Shown here piece after piece: positions 25,386-33,925 of a DNA stretch of 64,000 bases (the first letter of the stretch is position 1; every line of letters starts with the position of its first letter). Source of the stretch: Candidatus Electrothrix aestuarii (GTDB taxonomy: Bacteria > Desulfobacterota > Desulfobulbia > Desulfobulbales > Desulfobulbaceae); NCBI GenBank assembly GCA_032595685.2, contig CP159373.1, positions 3,747,907-3,811,906 on the forward strand, given 5' to 3'. A program made the position numbers and the translations under genes. Below the pieces are notes generated by a model. The model made no database searches and had not been told where the DNA came from. It was given only the letters and a program-made list of their open reading frames with translations.

Positions 25386-27016
25386 GATTTCACCAACTCA
25401 AGGAGTTGCAGGCCGGGGTCGTCCAGCGTTGCTGTTTTCTGTTGCCAGATTTGCAGGTGTTGTGCTTGCACCGGGGTAAGGATGGTATCCGCATTTGGTT
25501 TACCGATCAGGGCCAGGAGGATGATCGGCTCTGTGCCGAGGGTCTGACGCAGTTGACCAAGCCAGGAAAATAGCTCTTCAATGGGAGGCTGCCAGGACTC
25601 CAGCAGGACCAGCACATCTTTGCTTTTCTGTTCATCCTGGGCTGTTTTTACCTGTGCCAGTTCCTCTTCTTCAGAGCTTTCTATGGTCCAGAATGGGAGG
25701 TGGAGGGCAAGGGTGTATCCTAGCCGATCCTGGATTTGTTGCTTCAGTTCCTCAATGGGACAATCAGGCAGGATTTCATCGGGGATCAGGGCAATGAGAG
25801 GAGCAAGTGAGGTGAGCGGGGCATCTGGTGTCGGAGGATGTGTAGGCTCATCAATGTTCTCCCTCCCTCCTTGTTCTTCCCGGCGGGCGGGATCAGGTGG
25901 AGGGGCTACAGGCTTGACTGGTTCGGTACTTGTGTTTTCCAGACGCGCAGAAGTAGATACCCGGGGTGTCCGCATACGATGCAGGGTCTGGCGAAAGTAC
26001 CCCTGCTGGAAATCAAGCTGAGCAAGGTTCTGGCTTTGCTGGATGCTGACGATGATGAGCAGAAGCAGGCGAGGCAGCAGGCCATAGCAGAGGACAGAGA
26101 GACAGAGAAAGGGCCACCAAGAGGTGAGGTCTGTATTGGTCAGGAAGTAAATGCCTTCTTTGAGTACCAGCCGAGAGCCCTCTATCTGGCTAAGAGTCGG
26201 GATAAATTTGTTAGGAAGCCAGGACCAGGGCAGGGCGACCCATTGCACCAATTCGTGTACTGAGGCAGGCGTGACCCGCAAGGTGCTTTGCCAGCCAAAG
26301 GCCACATCAGCCCCGATGACCTTGAACAGAGTGGCTGCCAGGACACCGATATTAAAGCAGACCCCGAAGACCTGGACAATGAGGAAAAAGGGGCGAAGAA
26401 AGAGGAGACCGTAGCGTTGCCGGATCTGTCTGATGCTCGCAGCAGAGGCAGACCACTTAAGCCGGGTCTCTGCGGAGATCTTCTGCGAGGCTCTTTTCTG
26501 CACCCCAGTCATAACTTTATGGAGCAGGCTGGAAAAAAGGCGCGAGATGAGGCGATAGAGCAGGGATGACTCAATGATATTCTTGCCCTGGATCCTCTGG
26601 ACAAAGGCAGAGCCCGCGAGCAGAAAGAAGAGTAGAACCTGGACCAGAACAAAGGCGGCAAAATAGCCTGCCACATTGATGGGTTCTTTACCGGAATAGG
26701 CGAGAAAGGAAAAGGCTAAGCCTCCCCCGGACAAAAGGCCGGTAAAGAGGGCAATGGCATAAAAGATATAGAGTATCTCCTGCCAGGTGCGGCCCGGCAA
26801 GGCAGTTTCCTCTGCTTCTTTCAGGAGGATGTGTCGCCGTGAGGAAAGCCAGGCACGAAGTAGCGCTGGAGCTTTGGCCTCCTTGCCTTCTTGGGGTAGC
26901 TCTGTGTATATCTGCCGATCACGGGCAGCAAGATCGTCCAGATCCTCCCCATCATCCTGATTCAAAAAGAATTCCAGGTCAATGAGGTCCGCTATAGTCC
27001 ATTGTGTGTTCTTCAT
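25382..27016 (-). CDS. DUF2868-type membrane protein, partner of the GTPase
   Basis: A 544-aa protein with four or five hydrophobic segments in the first ~300 residues and a soluble C-terminal part of about 200 residues after a proline-rich linker. It is the standard upstream partner of DUF3482 GTPases. The soluble part has alternating beta-alpha segments ending in I-I-L-L-A-L-I-G-K. The pair is probably a membrane-associated GTPase system; no substrate is known. Confidence 0.85.
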   Translation of the reverse strand: MKNTQWTIADLIDLEFFLNQDDGEDLDDLAARDRQIYTELPQEGKEAKAPALLRAWLSSRRHILLKEAEETALPGRTWQEILYIFYAIALFTGLLSGGGLAFSFLAYSGKEPINVAGYFAAFVLVQVLLFFLLAGSAFVQRIQGKNIIESSLLYRLISRLFSSLLHKVMTGVQKRASQKISAETRLKWSASAASIRQIRQRYGLLFLRPFFLIVQVFGVCFNIGVLAATLFKVIGADVAFGWQSTLRVTPASVHELVQWVALPWSWLPNKFIPTLSQIEGSRLVLKEGIYFLTNTDLTSWWPFLCLSVLCYGLLPRLLLLIIVSIQQSQNLAQLDFQQGYFRQTLHRMRTPRVSTSARLENTSTEPVKPVAPPPDPARREEQGGRENIDEPTHPPTPDAPLTSLAPLIALIPDEILPDCPIEELKQQIQDRLGYTLALHLPFWTIESSEEEELAQVKTAQDEQKSKDVLVLLESWQPPIEELFSWLGQLRQTLGTEPIILLALIGKPNADTILTPVQAQHLQIWQQKTATLDDPGLQLLELVKS

Positions 27017-27456
27017 GTAGCGCTTTTTCTTTGCGTAGATGCCAGGCTATTCCTGGTTGAGCGAACGAATTTCCTGTTATCATACCAGAAAATATCGGGA
27101 CATGCATTACTCGCATCCCGAGCGCGTAATTACCCGAATTGTTCACCCGCAAGCTTGTTGTACATTTATCTCGTTATGTACAGTTGCTATCCTACGGTGT
27201 AGCTGTTGCTCGTCGTTTTCTCCAGCAAAGAATATAAATTTATTTTCAGCTCTGCGATAGAGCTTTTTTCCTGTCCGACAAATGAAAAACAGGCTTTGAG
27301 ATGTAAGAATGTTGTTTAACCCTCTTGGTTCTCTATGAAAAATATTGACAACGTTATCCTGTTATGTTTTTGATGAAGAGCTTATCTTTCAGGGATAGAG
27401 TGAAGTTACATTGAATCTGTCGTGATCACCCTTACTAATTTTATTGAGGTAATGAG
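27017..27456. other. Intergenic region, no gene seen
   Basis: About 440 bases between divergent genes. Short open frames here lack ribosome-binding sites and family resemblance. It should hold the promoters of the leftward DUF2868-DUF3482 unit and the rightward 74-aa gene; a TTGACA is present near 27345 but no well-placed -10 was found. Confidence 0.5.
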
Positions 27457-27681
27457 ATGCAGCAGGAAAAAAGAGAAAATGAATATAATTCTCGTATAAT
27501 CAAGCTAAGTTACGCTTGTCCTCTTCGTCTGGAAAATCCGAATTGCCCTCTGAAGGAGGTGAGGGGGAAAATCTTTACCGACAAAATAAAATGGTTCAAT
27601 AGCTTATCCTTGCCTACGAAGGAAACTATATACCAATATCATGCGGAATGTTATGCAAAAAGTAATGTAGAAGCAAGATGA
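27457..27681 (+). CDS. Small cysteine-containing protein
   Basis: A 74-aa protein with three cysteines in the pattern C-P-L-R-L-E-N-P-N-C-P-L near residues 21-32 and Y-H-A-E-C-Y near the end, which could bind a metal. GAGGTAATGAG precedes the ATG. No signal peptide or membrane segment. Not recognised; the conserved-looking NCPL-K-E-V-R core suggests a real gene. It faces nuoBC with a bidirectional terminator between. Confidence 0.5.
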   Translation: MQQEKRENEYNSRIIKLSYACPLRLENPNCPLKEVRGKIFTDKIKWFNSLSLPTKETIYQYHAECYAKSNVEAR

Positions 27682-27725
27682 GTTTTTTTTGCTGGAACTT
27701 TGCTGAAAGAGGAGAGGTGGAAAAG

Positions 27726-27760
27726 AAAAAGGTGAACCTGCTAGGACAGATTCACCTTTT
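27726..27760. terminator. Bidirectional terminator between the small gene and nuoBC
   Basis: AAAAAGGTGAA and TTCACCTTTT form an inverted repeat around a 14-base loop, with A and T runs on each side, so it can terminate both the rightward 74-aa gene and the leftward nuoBC. Confidence 0.7.
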
Positions 27761-27794
27761 GGAATAGACTGGGAACAACGGAGATTGCTTGTCC

Positions 27795-29051
27795 TTAATA
27801 AGGACGTTTGACCACCCGAGTGGGATCTTCAAAATCCTTCCGCAGGGGGTGTCCTGGGAAGTCGTTCTTCAGGTAGATTCTGCGCATATCCGGATGGTTA
27901 GTGAAACGAACACCGTACATGTCGTAGACCTCACGCTCGTGCCAGTCCGCACCGGCGTAGAGATCAGAGATGGTGTCTATCTCGCCACCACCTGCCTCAT
28001 CTTTCTCCACCCGACAGCGGAGGAAGAGCTTATGCCCACCCTTGACAGAAAGCAGGTGAACCACTACGTCAAAGTATTCCTTCCAGTCCACACAGGTGAG
28101 CTGGATGAACATCTCCAGGCTGAGTTCCTCATTTTCCTTCAGGTATTCCATAACCTCTCGGTACTGCTCCTTGGGAACAACCATATCCAAGGTGTAGCCT
28201 GTACCCAATTCTGCCACCTGTTTCGGAGTAGCTTTAGGATGATCCTGCACTGTGATGGCAGGGAATTTTCCCTGAAGTGTCTGGAGCATGGTCCAGTTGC
28301 TGACTCCTTGTGGGGCCTGCGCACGTGGTGCAGGCGAAGGAAATTTTTCTTTCTTCGGACGAACAGGTTTAGGTGGCTTATAATCAGGATTGTCAATTTT
28401 GAATTGCTCTCTGGCAGCAGCCATTTCCTGATCTTTTTTCGCTTCCAGTGCATCCCATTCCTTCTTGTCCTCGGTAAAGGTATCAAGAAAGGGGCCTTTC
28501 ACCAGATCATTCAGGGACCAAGGAATATTACGGCCTTCTTTTTTGATTTTCTCCTGTAACTGCATGATGCCGTAGAACAGGGCCTCAGGCCGGGGAGGGC
28601 AGCCAGGGATATAGACATCCACTGGGATCAAACGATCTGCACCCTTTACAACAGAGTAGGAATCATAATAAAAAGGACCACCTGAAATACTGCAGGATCC
28701 CATCGCAATAACATACTTGGGAGCAGGCATCTGCTCGTACAGGGTGATCAGGTTTTCTGCCATTTTTTCGACAACAGTACCAGCCAAAATGATCATGTCT
28801 GCCTGACGGGCACTGGCTCGGGCAACTTCAACGCCGAAACGGGCCCAGTCGTGCCGGGCGGCACCGGTACTCATCATTTCAATAGCGCAACAGGACGTAC
28901 CGTAGAGTAAGGGCCAGAGCGAATTTGCCCGTCCCCATGCCACGAGCATCTCTACAGAGCGGGCAAGGCTCATGCCGCCGGGCAGCATTTCGACGATTTT
29001 TCCAGCGTCATGGGCCAGCGCAGAAGATTTGTTGTCAATTTTTACTCCCAT
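27795..29051 (-). CDS. nuoBC: NADH-quinone oxidoreductase, fused subunits B and C
   Basis: A 418-aa fusion. The NuoB half (~1-190) binds the last iron-sulfur cluster N2: Cys pair in [17 protein letters not shown] and G-C-P-P-R-P-E. A charged proline-rich linker (~200-245) follows. The NuoC half ends with the conserved [13 protein letters not shown], then P-D-M-R-R-I. It transfers electrons in the peripheral arm of complex I. It overlaps nuoA by 10 bp; nuoD and later subunits do not follow, so the rest of the complex must be encoded elsewhere. Confidence 0.95.
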   Translation of the reverse strand: MGVKIDNKSSALAHDAGKIVEMLPGGMSLARSVEMLVAWGRANSLWPLLYGTSCCAIEMMSTGAARHDWARFGVEVARASARQADMIILAGTVVEKMAENLITLYEQMPAPKYVIAMGSCSISGGPFYYDSYSVVKGADRLIPVDVYIPGCPPRPEALFYGIMQLQEKIKKEGRNIPWSLNDLVKGPFLDTFTEDKKEWDALEAKKDQEMAAAREQFKIDNPDYKPPKPVRPKKEKFPSPAPRAQAPQGVSNWTMLQTLQGKFPAITVQDHPKATPKQVAELGTGYTLDMVVPKEQYREVMEYLKENEELSLEMFIQLTCVDWKEYFDVVVHLLSVKGGHKLFLRCRVEKDEAGGGEIDTISDLYAGADWHEREVYDMYGVRFTNHPDMRRIYLKNDFPGHPLRKDFEDPTRVVKRPY

Positions 29052-29425
29052 ACCAAAACCCCCTTACGCCAGGCATAGAGAAGACCTGAAAAAAGAATAC
29101 AGATAAAAACAGATAATTCTATGAAAACGAGTTGATGGCTTATCGCGGTGATTTGGCCGTCCACTACTGCTCTGAAAATTTTTACGCAGGGAAAGAGAAA
29201 CAGGGTCTCGACGTCGAAGAGAAGGAAAAGCAGGGCAAAGATATAATAGGCCACTTTGAAACGGATACGTGCTCCCCCGATAGGGGGCTCCGAACATTCA
29301 AAAGGCTGCAATTTAAGGGCGGTATCCTTGGTGCGGAAGGAGATGAGTTTTGCCAACCCAATAGATCCTCCGACAAAAAGAGCGCCGAGAAAGGCCGTAA
29401 ACCCGATGATTATATAGCTATCCAT
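29042..29425 (-). CDS. nuoA: NADH-quinone oxidoreductase subunit A
   Basis: A 127-aa membrane subunit of complex I with three hydrophobic helices (about 4-26, 65-85, 96-118) and the conserved [10 protein letters not shown] loop, then [20 protein letters not shown] longer frame from 29515 adds a polar leader unlike the family, so MDSYI at 29425 was chosen. First gene of a two-gene unit with nuoBC. Confidence 0.94.
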   Translation of the reverse strand: MDSYIIIGFTAFLGALFVGGSIGLAKLISFRTKDTALKLQPFECSEPPIGGARIRFKVAYYIFALLFLLFDVETLFLFPCVKIFRAVVDGQITAISHQLVFIELSVFICILFSGLLYAWRKGVLVWE

Positions 29426-29549
29426 GATACGACTGTGTCGCCTCCTGCATTTGCTTGATTGAGCAAATGTCTTGTAAGGTTCAGTGCGGGCCGAGGTTTT
29501 GCCAGGCGTTTGCACTGTTGGTGATTGAAAATAAAAAACCAGCTCACCT

Positions 29550-29578
29550 AATGAAGATTAATTTGGTCTTCTTGTCAA
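29550..29578 (-). promoter_or_regulatory. Candidate sigma-70 promoter of nuoA
   Basis: On the minus strand, a perfect TTGACA (29578-29573), a 17-base spacer and TTCATT (29555-29550) as a weak -10, about 125 bases upstream of the nuoA start. Confidence 0.4.
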
Positions 29579-29722
29579 GGAGAATCCTCCTTTATCGCCA
29601 ATGAGCTTTTATTTATATTGTTCAGGAGTCCGGGTGGTTACATTCTTGTTTGAAATTGAACATGACGCTTCTAAAATGTTACGGGATGGTATTGTGGTCA
29701 GCTGGGAATACAGAGTTACTCT

Positions 29723-31339
29723 TTACCCTCGGTTCATGTCGAGCAGCATATGCTCCATCATGCCCAGGAGTTTCTGAAGGGTTGTTGCCTCATGAGCGCA
29801 GATGCAAAGCCCGTTTTTTACCTGGGGCGGAAGATCATCCGCAAGCTTATCGATTTTATTGTATACCCGTAGACAGGGGATTTTGTCCAGTTCCAGCCTT
29901 TGCAAAAGGTCTTCCACGACCTTAACCTGATCCTTCCAGGCATGGTTGGAAATGTCAATGACATGGAGCAGGAGATCCGCTTCAAAAAGTTCTTCCAAGG
30001 TGGATTCAAAGGCCTTGAGCAATTCAGCAGGCAGTTGGCGGATAAAGCCCACCGTATCCGTGATAATGACTTCGGTTTCCTCGGGAAAACGCAGACGGCG
30101 GGAAGTGGGGTCCAAGGTGGCAAAGAGCATGTCCTCTGCCTGGATATGGGAATGGGTCAAGGTATTGAGTAAGGTGGACTTGCCTGCATTGGTATAGCCA
30201 ACCAAAGAGACCACTGGCACATCGTGCTTTCTCCGGCGGTTTCGGCGATGATACCGTTGTTTCCCTACGGCTTTTAATTCCTTGGCCAGGCGGGCGAGCC
30301 GATCATTGATGCGGCGGCGATCAATCTCCAGCTTTGTCTCCCCAGGCCCACGGGCACCGATTCCACCAGTAAGTCGGGACAGAGCGTCGTCTTTAGTGGT
30401 GAGCATGGGGAGCATATATTTGAGTTGGGCCATTTCTATCTGGAGTTTACCTTCCCTGGAGCGGGCCCTGGAGGCAAAGATGTCCAGGATCAGCTGGGTG
30501 CGGTCGATGATCCGCAGGTCCGTGTGGTTAGTCACAGAGCGTACCTGGGATGGGGAGAGCTCCTGGTCAAAGATGAGCAGGTTGGCTCCGTTTCGCAGGC
30601 TCATCATCACAATATCAACCAGCTTGCCCCGACCGAGAATGAAGCGGGGATGCAGCTGACGGCGTCGTTGAATGACTTGGTCAACCACCTGTACGCCTGC
30701 TGCCCGAGCCAGTTCCGATAGCTCCAGCATGGAATCTTCTGCCTCCGCCCGTGAACCTGTGCTGACGGAAATGAGGATGGCCCGGTCCCGTCCTTTGTCT
30801 ACTTCACGAATTGGCCGCGCCCTGGAAAACTGATGCTCTATGCTTTCAATCAGAGCAAGGCAGGATTGTTGCTGCGCTGCTGGGTGGACCGGCTCAAGAA
30901 GGTTCCAATCCCGGTCATCCCTTGGTGTTGGGACAAGGTGTGCTGTATGGAGCAGGTCTGGATAGCCGTCCTTCATGGTCAGGGCAGAGATCATGTCCAG
31001 GCGCAGACAGGCCATGTCCATGATGTCTTCTTCTGTTATAGAAGAATGGAAGCTGGTATGCACACAGCGGAGCCCGCGTAAGCGTCCGCCTGCGGTACGG
31101 ATCTTACTGAGGACCGGTATTTCAATCCGATTGTAATCACCAAGAAGGACAAATTCCACCTTGCCGGAGCGATGGATGATAAGGCCGATTTGACGATTCA
31201 GTTCGGTAGAGAGAGAGGTCATGGAGCGAGCCAGATCCCGCCCAATAATTTCGTCCGGGTTAACCTTTTTTTGTTCCAAGCGCTCAAGTGCCCGGAGCTG
31301 TTTTGTTTTGAGCCCTGATTTATTGCCGATGATACTAAT
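29723..31339 (-). CDS. hflX: HflX ribosome-splitting GTPase, apparent AUU start
   Basis: HflX is a GTPase that rescues stalled ribosomes by splitting them. Seen: G-A-R-G-P-G-E-T-K-L-E-I-D-R-R before the G domain, P-loop G-Y-T-N-A-G-K-S-T, D-T-V-G-F-I and N-K-I-D. A TTG at 31279 would start the protein at E-Q-K-K-V, but family-conserved residues (I-I-G-N-K-S-G-L-K-T-K-Q-L-R-A-L-E-R) continue upstream in frame. No ATG, GTG or TTG exists before the next in-frame stop. A perfect AGGAGG (31352-31347) lies 7 bases before an ATT at 31339, so translation probably starts there (538 aa). Confidence 0.9.
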   Translation of the reverse strand: MSIIGNKSGLKTKQLRALERLEQKKVNPDEIIGRDLARSMTSLSTELNRQIGLIIHRSGKVEFVLLGDYNRIEIPVLSKIRTAGGRLRGLRCVHTSFHSSITEEDIMDMACLRLDMISALTMKDGYPDLLHTAHLVPTPRDDRDWNLLEPVHPAAQQQSCLALIESIEHQFSRARPIREVDKGRDRAILISVSTGSRAEAEDSMLELSELARAAGVQVVDQVIQRRRQLHPRFILGRGKLVDIVMMSLRNGANLLIFDQELSPSQVRSVTNHTDLRIIDRTQLILDIFASRARSREGKLQIEMAQLKYMLPMLTTKDDALSRLTGGIGARGPGETKLEIDRRRINDRLARLAKELKAVGKQRYHRRNRRRKHDVPVVSLVGYTNAGKSTLLNTLTHSHIQAEDMLFATLDPTSRRLRFPEETEVIITDTVGFIRQLPAELLKAFESTLEELFEADLLLHVIDISNHAWKDQVKVVEDLLQRLELDKIPCLRVYNKIDKLADDLPPQVKNGLCICAHEATTLQKLLGMMEHMLLDMNRG

Positions 31340-31777
31340 AATGCTTCCTCCTTTTCTCTGGGGGGCGGGTTGGGGGACGCTGCTGCCTTACTGCAAACAG
31401 CTGGTTTATGTTTCATATCTTTCCTAGTATACCTTCATTTTCTTTTTTTCTGCATGAAAAATGAACGTTTCTTTCGCTAACAGGGGCTGAGAAACGGAAA
31501 ATTTTCTTTTGCCTCGCCCCGTGAAAAGCAAAAGATCTTGGGAAATACGTTGCGCATTCTTTTTTTTTATTGTCATAATAGATTAAAAATAATGTTTCTT
31601 TTTTTGAGCGAAGGCTATTCGAATTTTTCTTTGTAATTCTTCGACCTTCGTGTGATTTAAGCTCAAGCTTCGTAGCGCTTTTAAGACCTTTGTTACAACG
31701 AGGGAGCGGAGACGTTTTTTTGCGTTGCGGCAAGCGGATGAGCACACTTTTTATCTATACGCATCAATATGTAAGGA
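31340..31777. other. Intergenic region between divergent genes
   Basis: About 440 AT-rich bases between hflX and the cNMP regulator. It contains the AGGAGG of hflX at its left edge. A 110-codon leftward frame (31413-31745) is very rich in Lys and lacks a ribosome-binding site, so it is not called. No riboswitch or repeat was recognised. Confidence 0.5.
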
Positions 31778-32896
31778 ATGGGACTGCCAAGAGTCGTCTT
31801 TCGGGTCTGCGAAACAAATAAATGCCCGAAATATCAGTATGGAGATGCCTTTACTGTTTCTGGGGTAGCCATTATGATGGAGACCGCTGGAGACAGCTCC
31901 TTTGTCTGCACGACAGCTGTGTATTCGAATCAGAACCGGGATAACTGCGAGATACTCTATGGTGACCTGGTTAAAATCGTTATTAAATATGAACGGGCTG
32001 ATCAGATCCCGGACTGCCTTATTTCCTGTTCAGGTTGCGTCGGTAGCATCCGTCTTGAGCATTCCACCAAGCATCCTCTCTCCTTAGAGCATGATAATCT
32101 GAAGGGGCAGCATAAAGAGTTGGCCCCGGTGCTGAACAAAATCAGCAAATTTTCCTTCTTCCGGAATGTCAGTCCGAGAAATCTTGCGGAAATACTCCAG
32201 AGTGCAGATCTAAAAATTCATAAAAAAGATGAGATTGTCCTGCGGAAGGGGGAACAGGGGAAAAACCTGTATATTGTCATCACTGGCGAGGTGACAGTGC
32301 TGAATGAGACAGGTATTTCTATCTCCACCCTTGGTGAGGGTGAGGTCTTTGGCGAGATGAGCCTGATCTGCGATCAGGAAGTAGGGTCAACGATTCAGGC
32401 CAAGGGGGACGTGCAGATCCTGAGTATCCATCGTAAAAACTTTCAGTTCATTATGGATAAGTACCCTTCTCTGCACAGGTATTTCAATCGACTCCTTGCA
32501 AAAAGATTGGCCCAATCCAATAAGATCCGCTCTGATGAGTATGCTTCTGGGATGATCGGTAAGCTGGAGGAAATTCCTACAGAAGCCCTTTTTCAGACCC
32601 TGCATGCCAATGCCAAAACCGGTATTTTGACCATCAGTGAGGTCTCTGATGGAACGGCTCGTTTTTCCATGCGCCAAGGAGCATTAATTAAGGCCTCCTA
32701 TGCCGGGCTTAAAGGAAAAGAAGCCTTTTTTAAGATACTTCGGGAGAAGAAAGGACGATTCAAGTTTAATCCCGGCTTGCCTTCAGAGGATTTTGATGCG
32801 CCGGAAATCGGTTATTTCATGAAGCTATTAATGGAAGGTTTGCAGAATATGGACGAGCTGGGGCATGAGGAGATGAAAAAGAGAAAAGGTAAATGA
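31778..32896 (+). CDS. Cyclic-nucleotide-binding and DUF4388 regulator
   Basis: A 372-aa cytoplasmic protein in three parts. Residues ~1-95 have a Cys-containing N-terminal domain (V-C-E-T-N-K-C-P-K-Y and C-L-I-S-C-S-G-C-V). Residues ~120-250 are a cNMP-binding beta-roll (K-G-E-Q-G-K-N-L-Y-I-V-I-T-G-E-V, then G-E-V-F-G-E-M-S-L). The C-terminal ~100 residues are DUF4388/PATAN (T-G-I-L-T-I-S, A-R-F-S-M-R-Q-G-A-L-I-K-A). The usual Arg-Ser phosphate clamp of the cAMP site is not evident (C-D-Q-E-V-G-S-T), so ligand binding is uncertain. No HTH is seen; probably a protein-protein signalling node. Confidence 0.75.
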   Translation: MGLPRVVFRVCETNKCPKYQYGDAFTVSGVAIMMETAGDSSFVCTTAVYSNQNRDNCEILYGDLVKIVIKYERADQIPDCLISCSGCVGSIRLEHSTKHPLSLEHDNLKGQHKELAPVLNKISKFSFFRNVSPRNLAEILQSADLKIHKKDEIVLRKGEQGKNLYIVITGEVTVLNETGISISTLGEGEVFGEMSLICDQEVGSTIQAKGDVQILSIHRKNFQFIMDKYPSLHRYFNRLLAKRLAQSNKIRSDEYASGMIGKLEEIPTEALFQTLHANAKTGILTISEVSDGTARFSMRQGALIKASYAGLKGKEAFFKILREKKGRFKFNPGLPSEDFDAPEIGYFMKLLMEGLQNMDELGHEEMKKRKGK

Positions 32897-32914
32897 TTAA
32901 GTACTCAACGATAT

Positions 32915-32984
32915 ATAATCGACACTCCTGTTTGGCTCCCGAGCTCACCTGTCGGCATGTTACACCACAAGAAGTGTCGATTAT
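32915..32984. repeat. Long-range 12-bp inverted repeat
   Basis: ATAATCGACACT (32915-32926) and AGTGTCGATTAT (32973-32984) are perfect complements separated by 46 bases. It sits just after the DUF4388 gene and ~140 bases before the DUF5666 gene. It could be a terminator stem, a structured RNA or ends of a tiny mobile repeat. Confidence 0.55.
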
Positions 32985-33123
32985 TCAAGGTGACCTACTT
33001 ATTGTTCCTCGAAAAATGAAAAATAATCGCTCTGTTCATCTTCCCTTCATCTTGTTTCTTGTATGGTAAAGAAAAGGCAGGAGTTATAACTTTACCAACT
33101 CGTCTCATGATAAGGAGAACACG

Positions 33124-33750
33124 ATGAATAAGCAGATGATCAAACAGCCTGTAGCCAGGAATTTTCGAAAAAATATTGTTCTTTTTTCTGCCCTGCTGTT
33201 GAGCTGTGCAGTATGTACCGGGCCGGTATTTGCCAGTGGGAATGAGCGTCACGAACGCAATGAGCGCTATGAATACGAGCGTGGAGAGCGTTACAGGGGA
33301 GAAAGTAAGCTGTACGGCGTAATAGAAAAAATGCCGGAAAGTGGATATAACGGCATCTGGCTTATTGACGGGAAGCAGATTCGGGTTACGGACTCGACCA
33401 GGATTAAAGAGAAGTACGGTCGGGCAGCCATAGGAAAATACGTCGAGGTCGAAGGCCTTCGTGATGGCGAGAGTCTCAAGGCCTATGAGATCGAGGTGGA
33501 GCGGAGCAGGGCAGAACGCTTTGATGATCGGCGAGGAAATTCCAAGTTTTACGGCAAGGTGGAAACCCTGCCTGAAAAGGGTTTGAACGGGCTATGGAAA
33601 ATAGATGGCCGCGAGGTGATTGTAACACCTAACACCATGATAAATGAAGAATATGGTAAGTTGGCTGTTGGCTCTTTGGTCGATGTTGAAGGGCGTCGTA
33701 CAGAGAAAGGGCTGGTAGCTCATGAAATTGAAGTGAAAAAAGTGAAGTAA
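33124..33750 (+). CDS. Exported DUF5666 repeat protein
   Basis: A 208-aa secreted protein with an N-terminal signal (hydrophobic residues ~18-33, V-F-A-S cleavage region), an R/E-rich spacer and two copies of a ~60-residue beta-domain. Each copy follows L-Y-G-V-I-E-K-M-P ... G-I-W-L-I-D-G-K-Q-I ... V-E-V-E-G, matching DUF5666 OB-like domains. It is probably periplasmic or surface-bound; function unknown. AAGGAG precedes the ATG. An 8-bp inverted repeat (TGGTAAAG/CTTTACCA, 33064-33097) stands in the leader and could be an operator. Confidence 0.75.
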   Translation: MNKQMIKQPVARNFRKNIVLFSALLLSCAVCTGPVFASGNERHERNERYEYERGERYRGESKLYGVIEKMPESGYNGIWLIDGKQIRVTDSTRIKEKYGRAAIGKYVEVEGLRDGESLKAYEIEVERSRAERFDDRRGNSKFYGKVETLPEKGLNGLWKIDGREVIVTPNTMINEEYGKLAVGSLVDVEGRRTEKGLVAHEIEVKKVK

Positions 33751-33925
33751 AAGACAGGCGGTGAGAGTTCGCGCTCTGCGTGCAGCCGACTGATAACACA
33801 TAGTCTCTCTCCTTATCGTTTGGGAGAGGCAGGATAATTGAGGACCTTGCTGGCAACAGGCTGTAAGCAGAATATAAACCAGATTTTGCGCTCTGTTGCC
33901 ATGCAAAAAAAGGAAAGACAAGCGC

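Noticed and set aside
31480-31560. TPP-riboswitch-like CAGGGGCTGAGAAAC
   Set aside because: Only the 5' fragment resembles the THI box; the second half and the fitting stems are missing and no thiamine gene follows.
31413-31745. 110-codon leftward frame
   Set aside because: Very Lys-rich product of AT-rich DNA, no ribosome-binding site, no recognisable domain.
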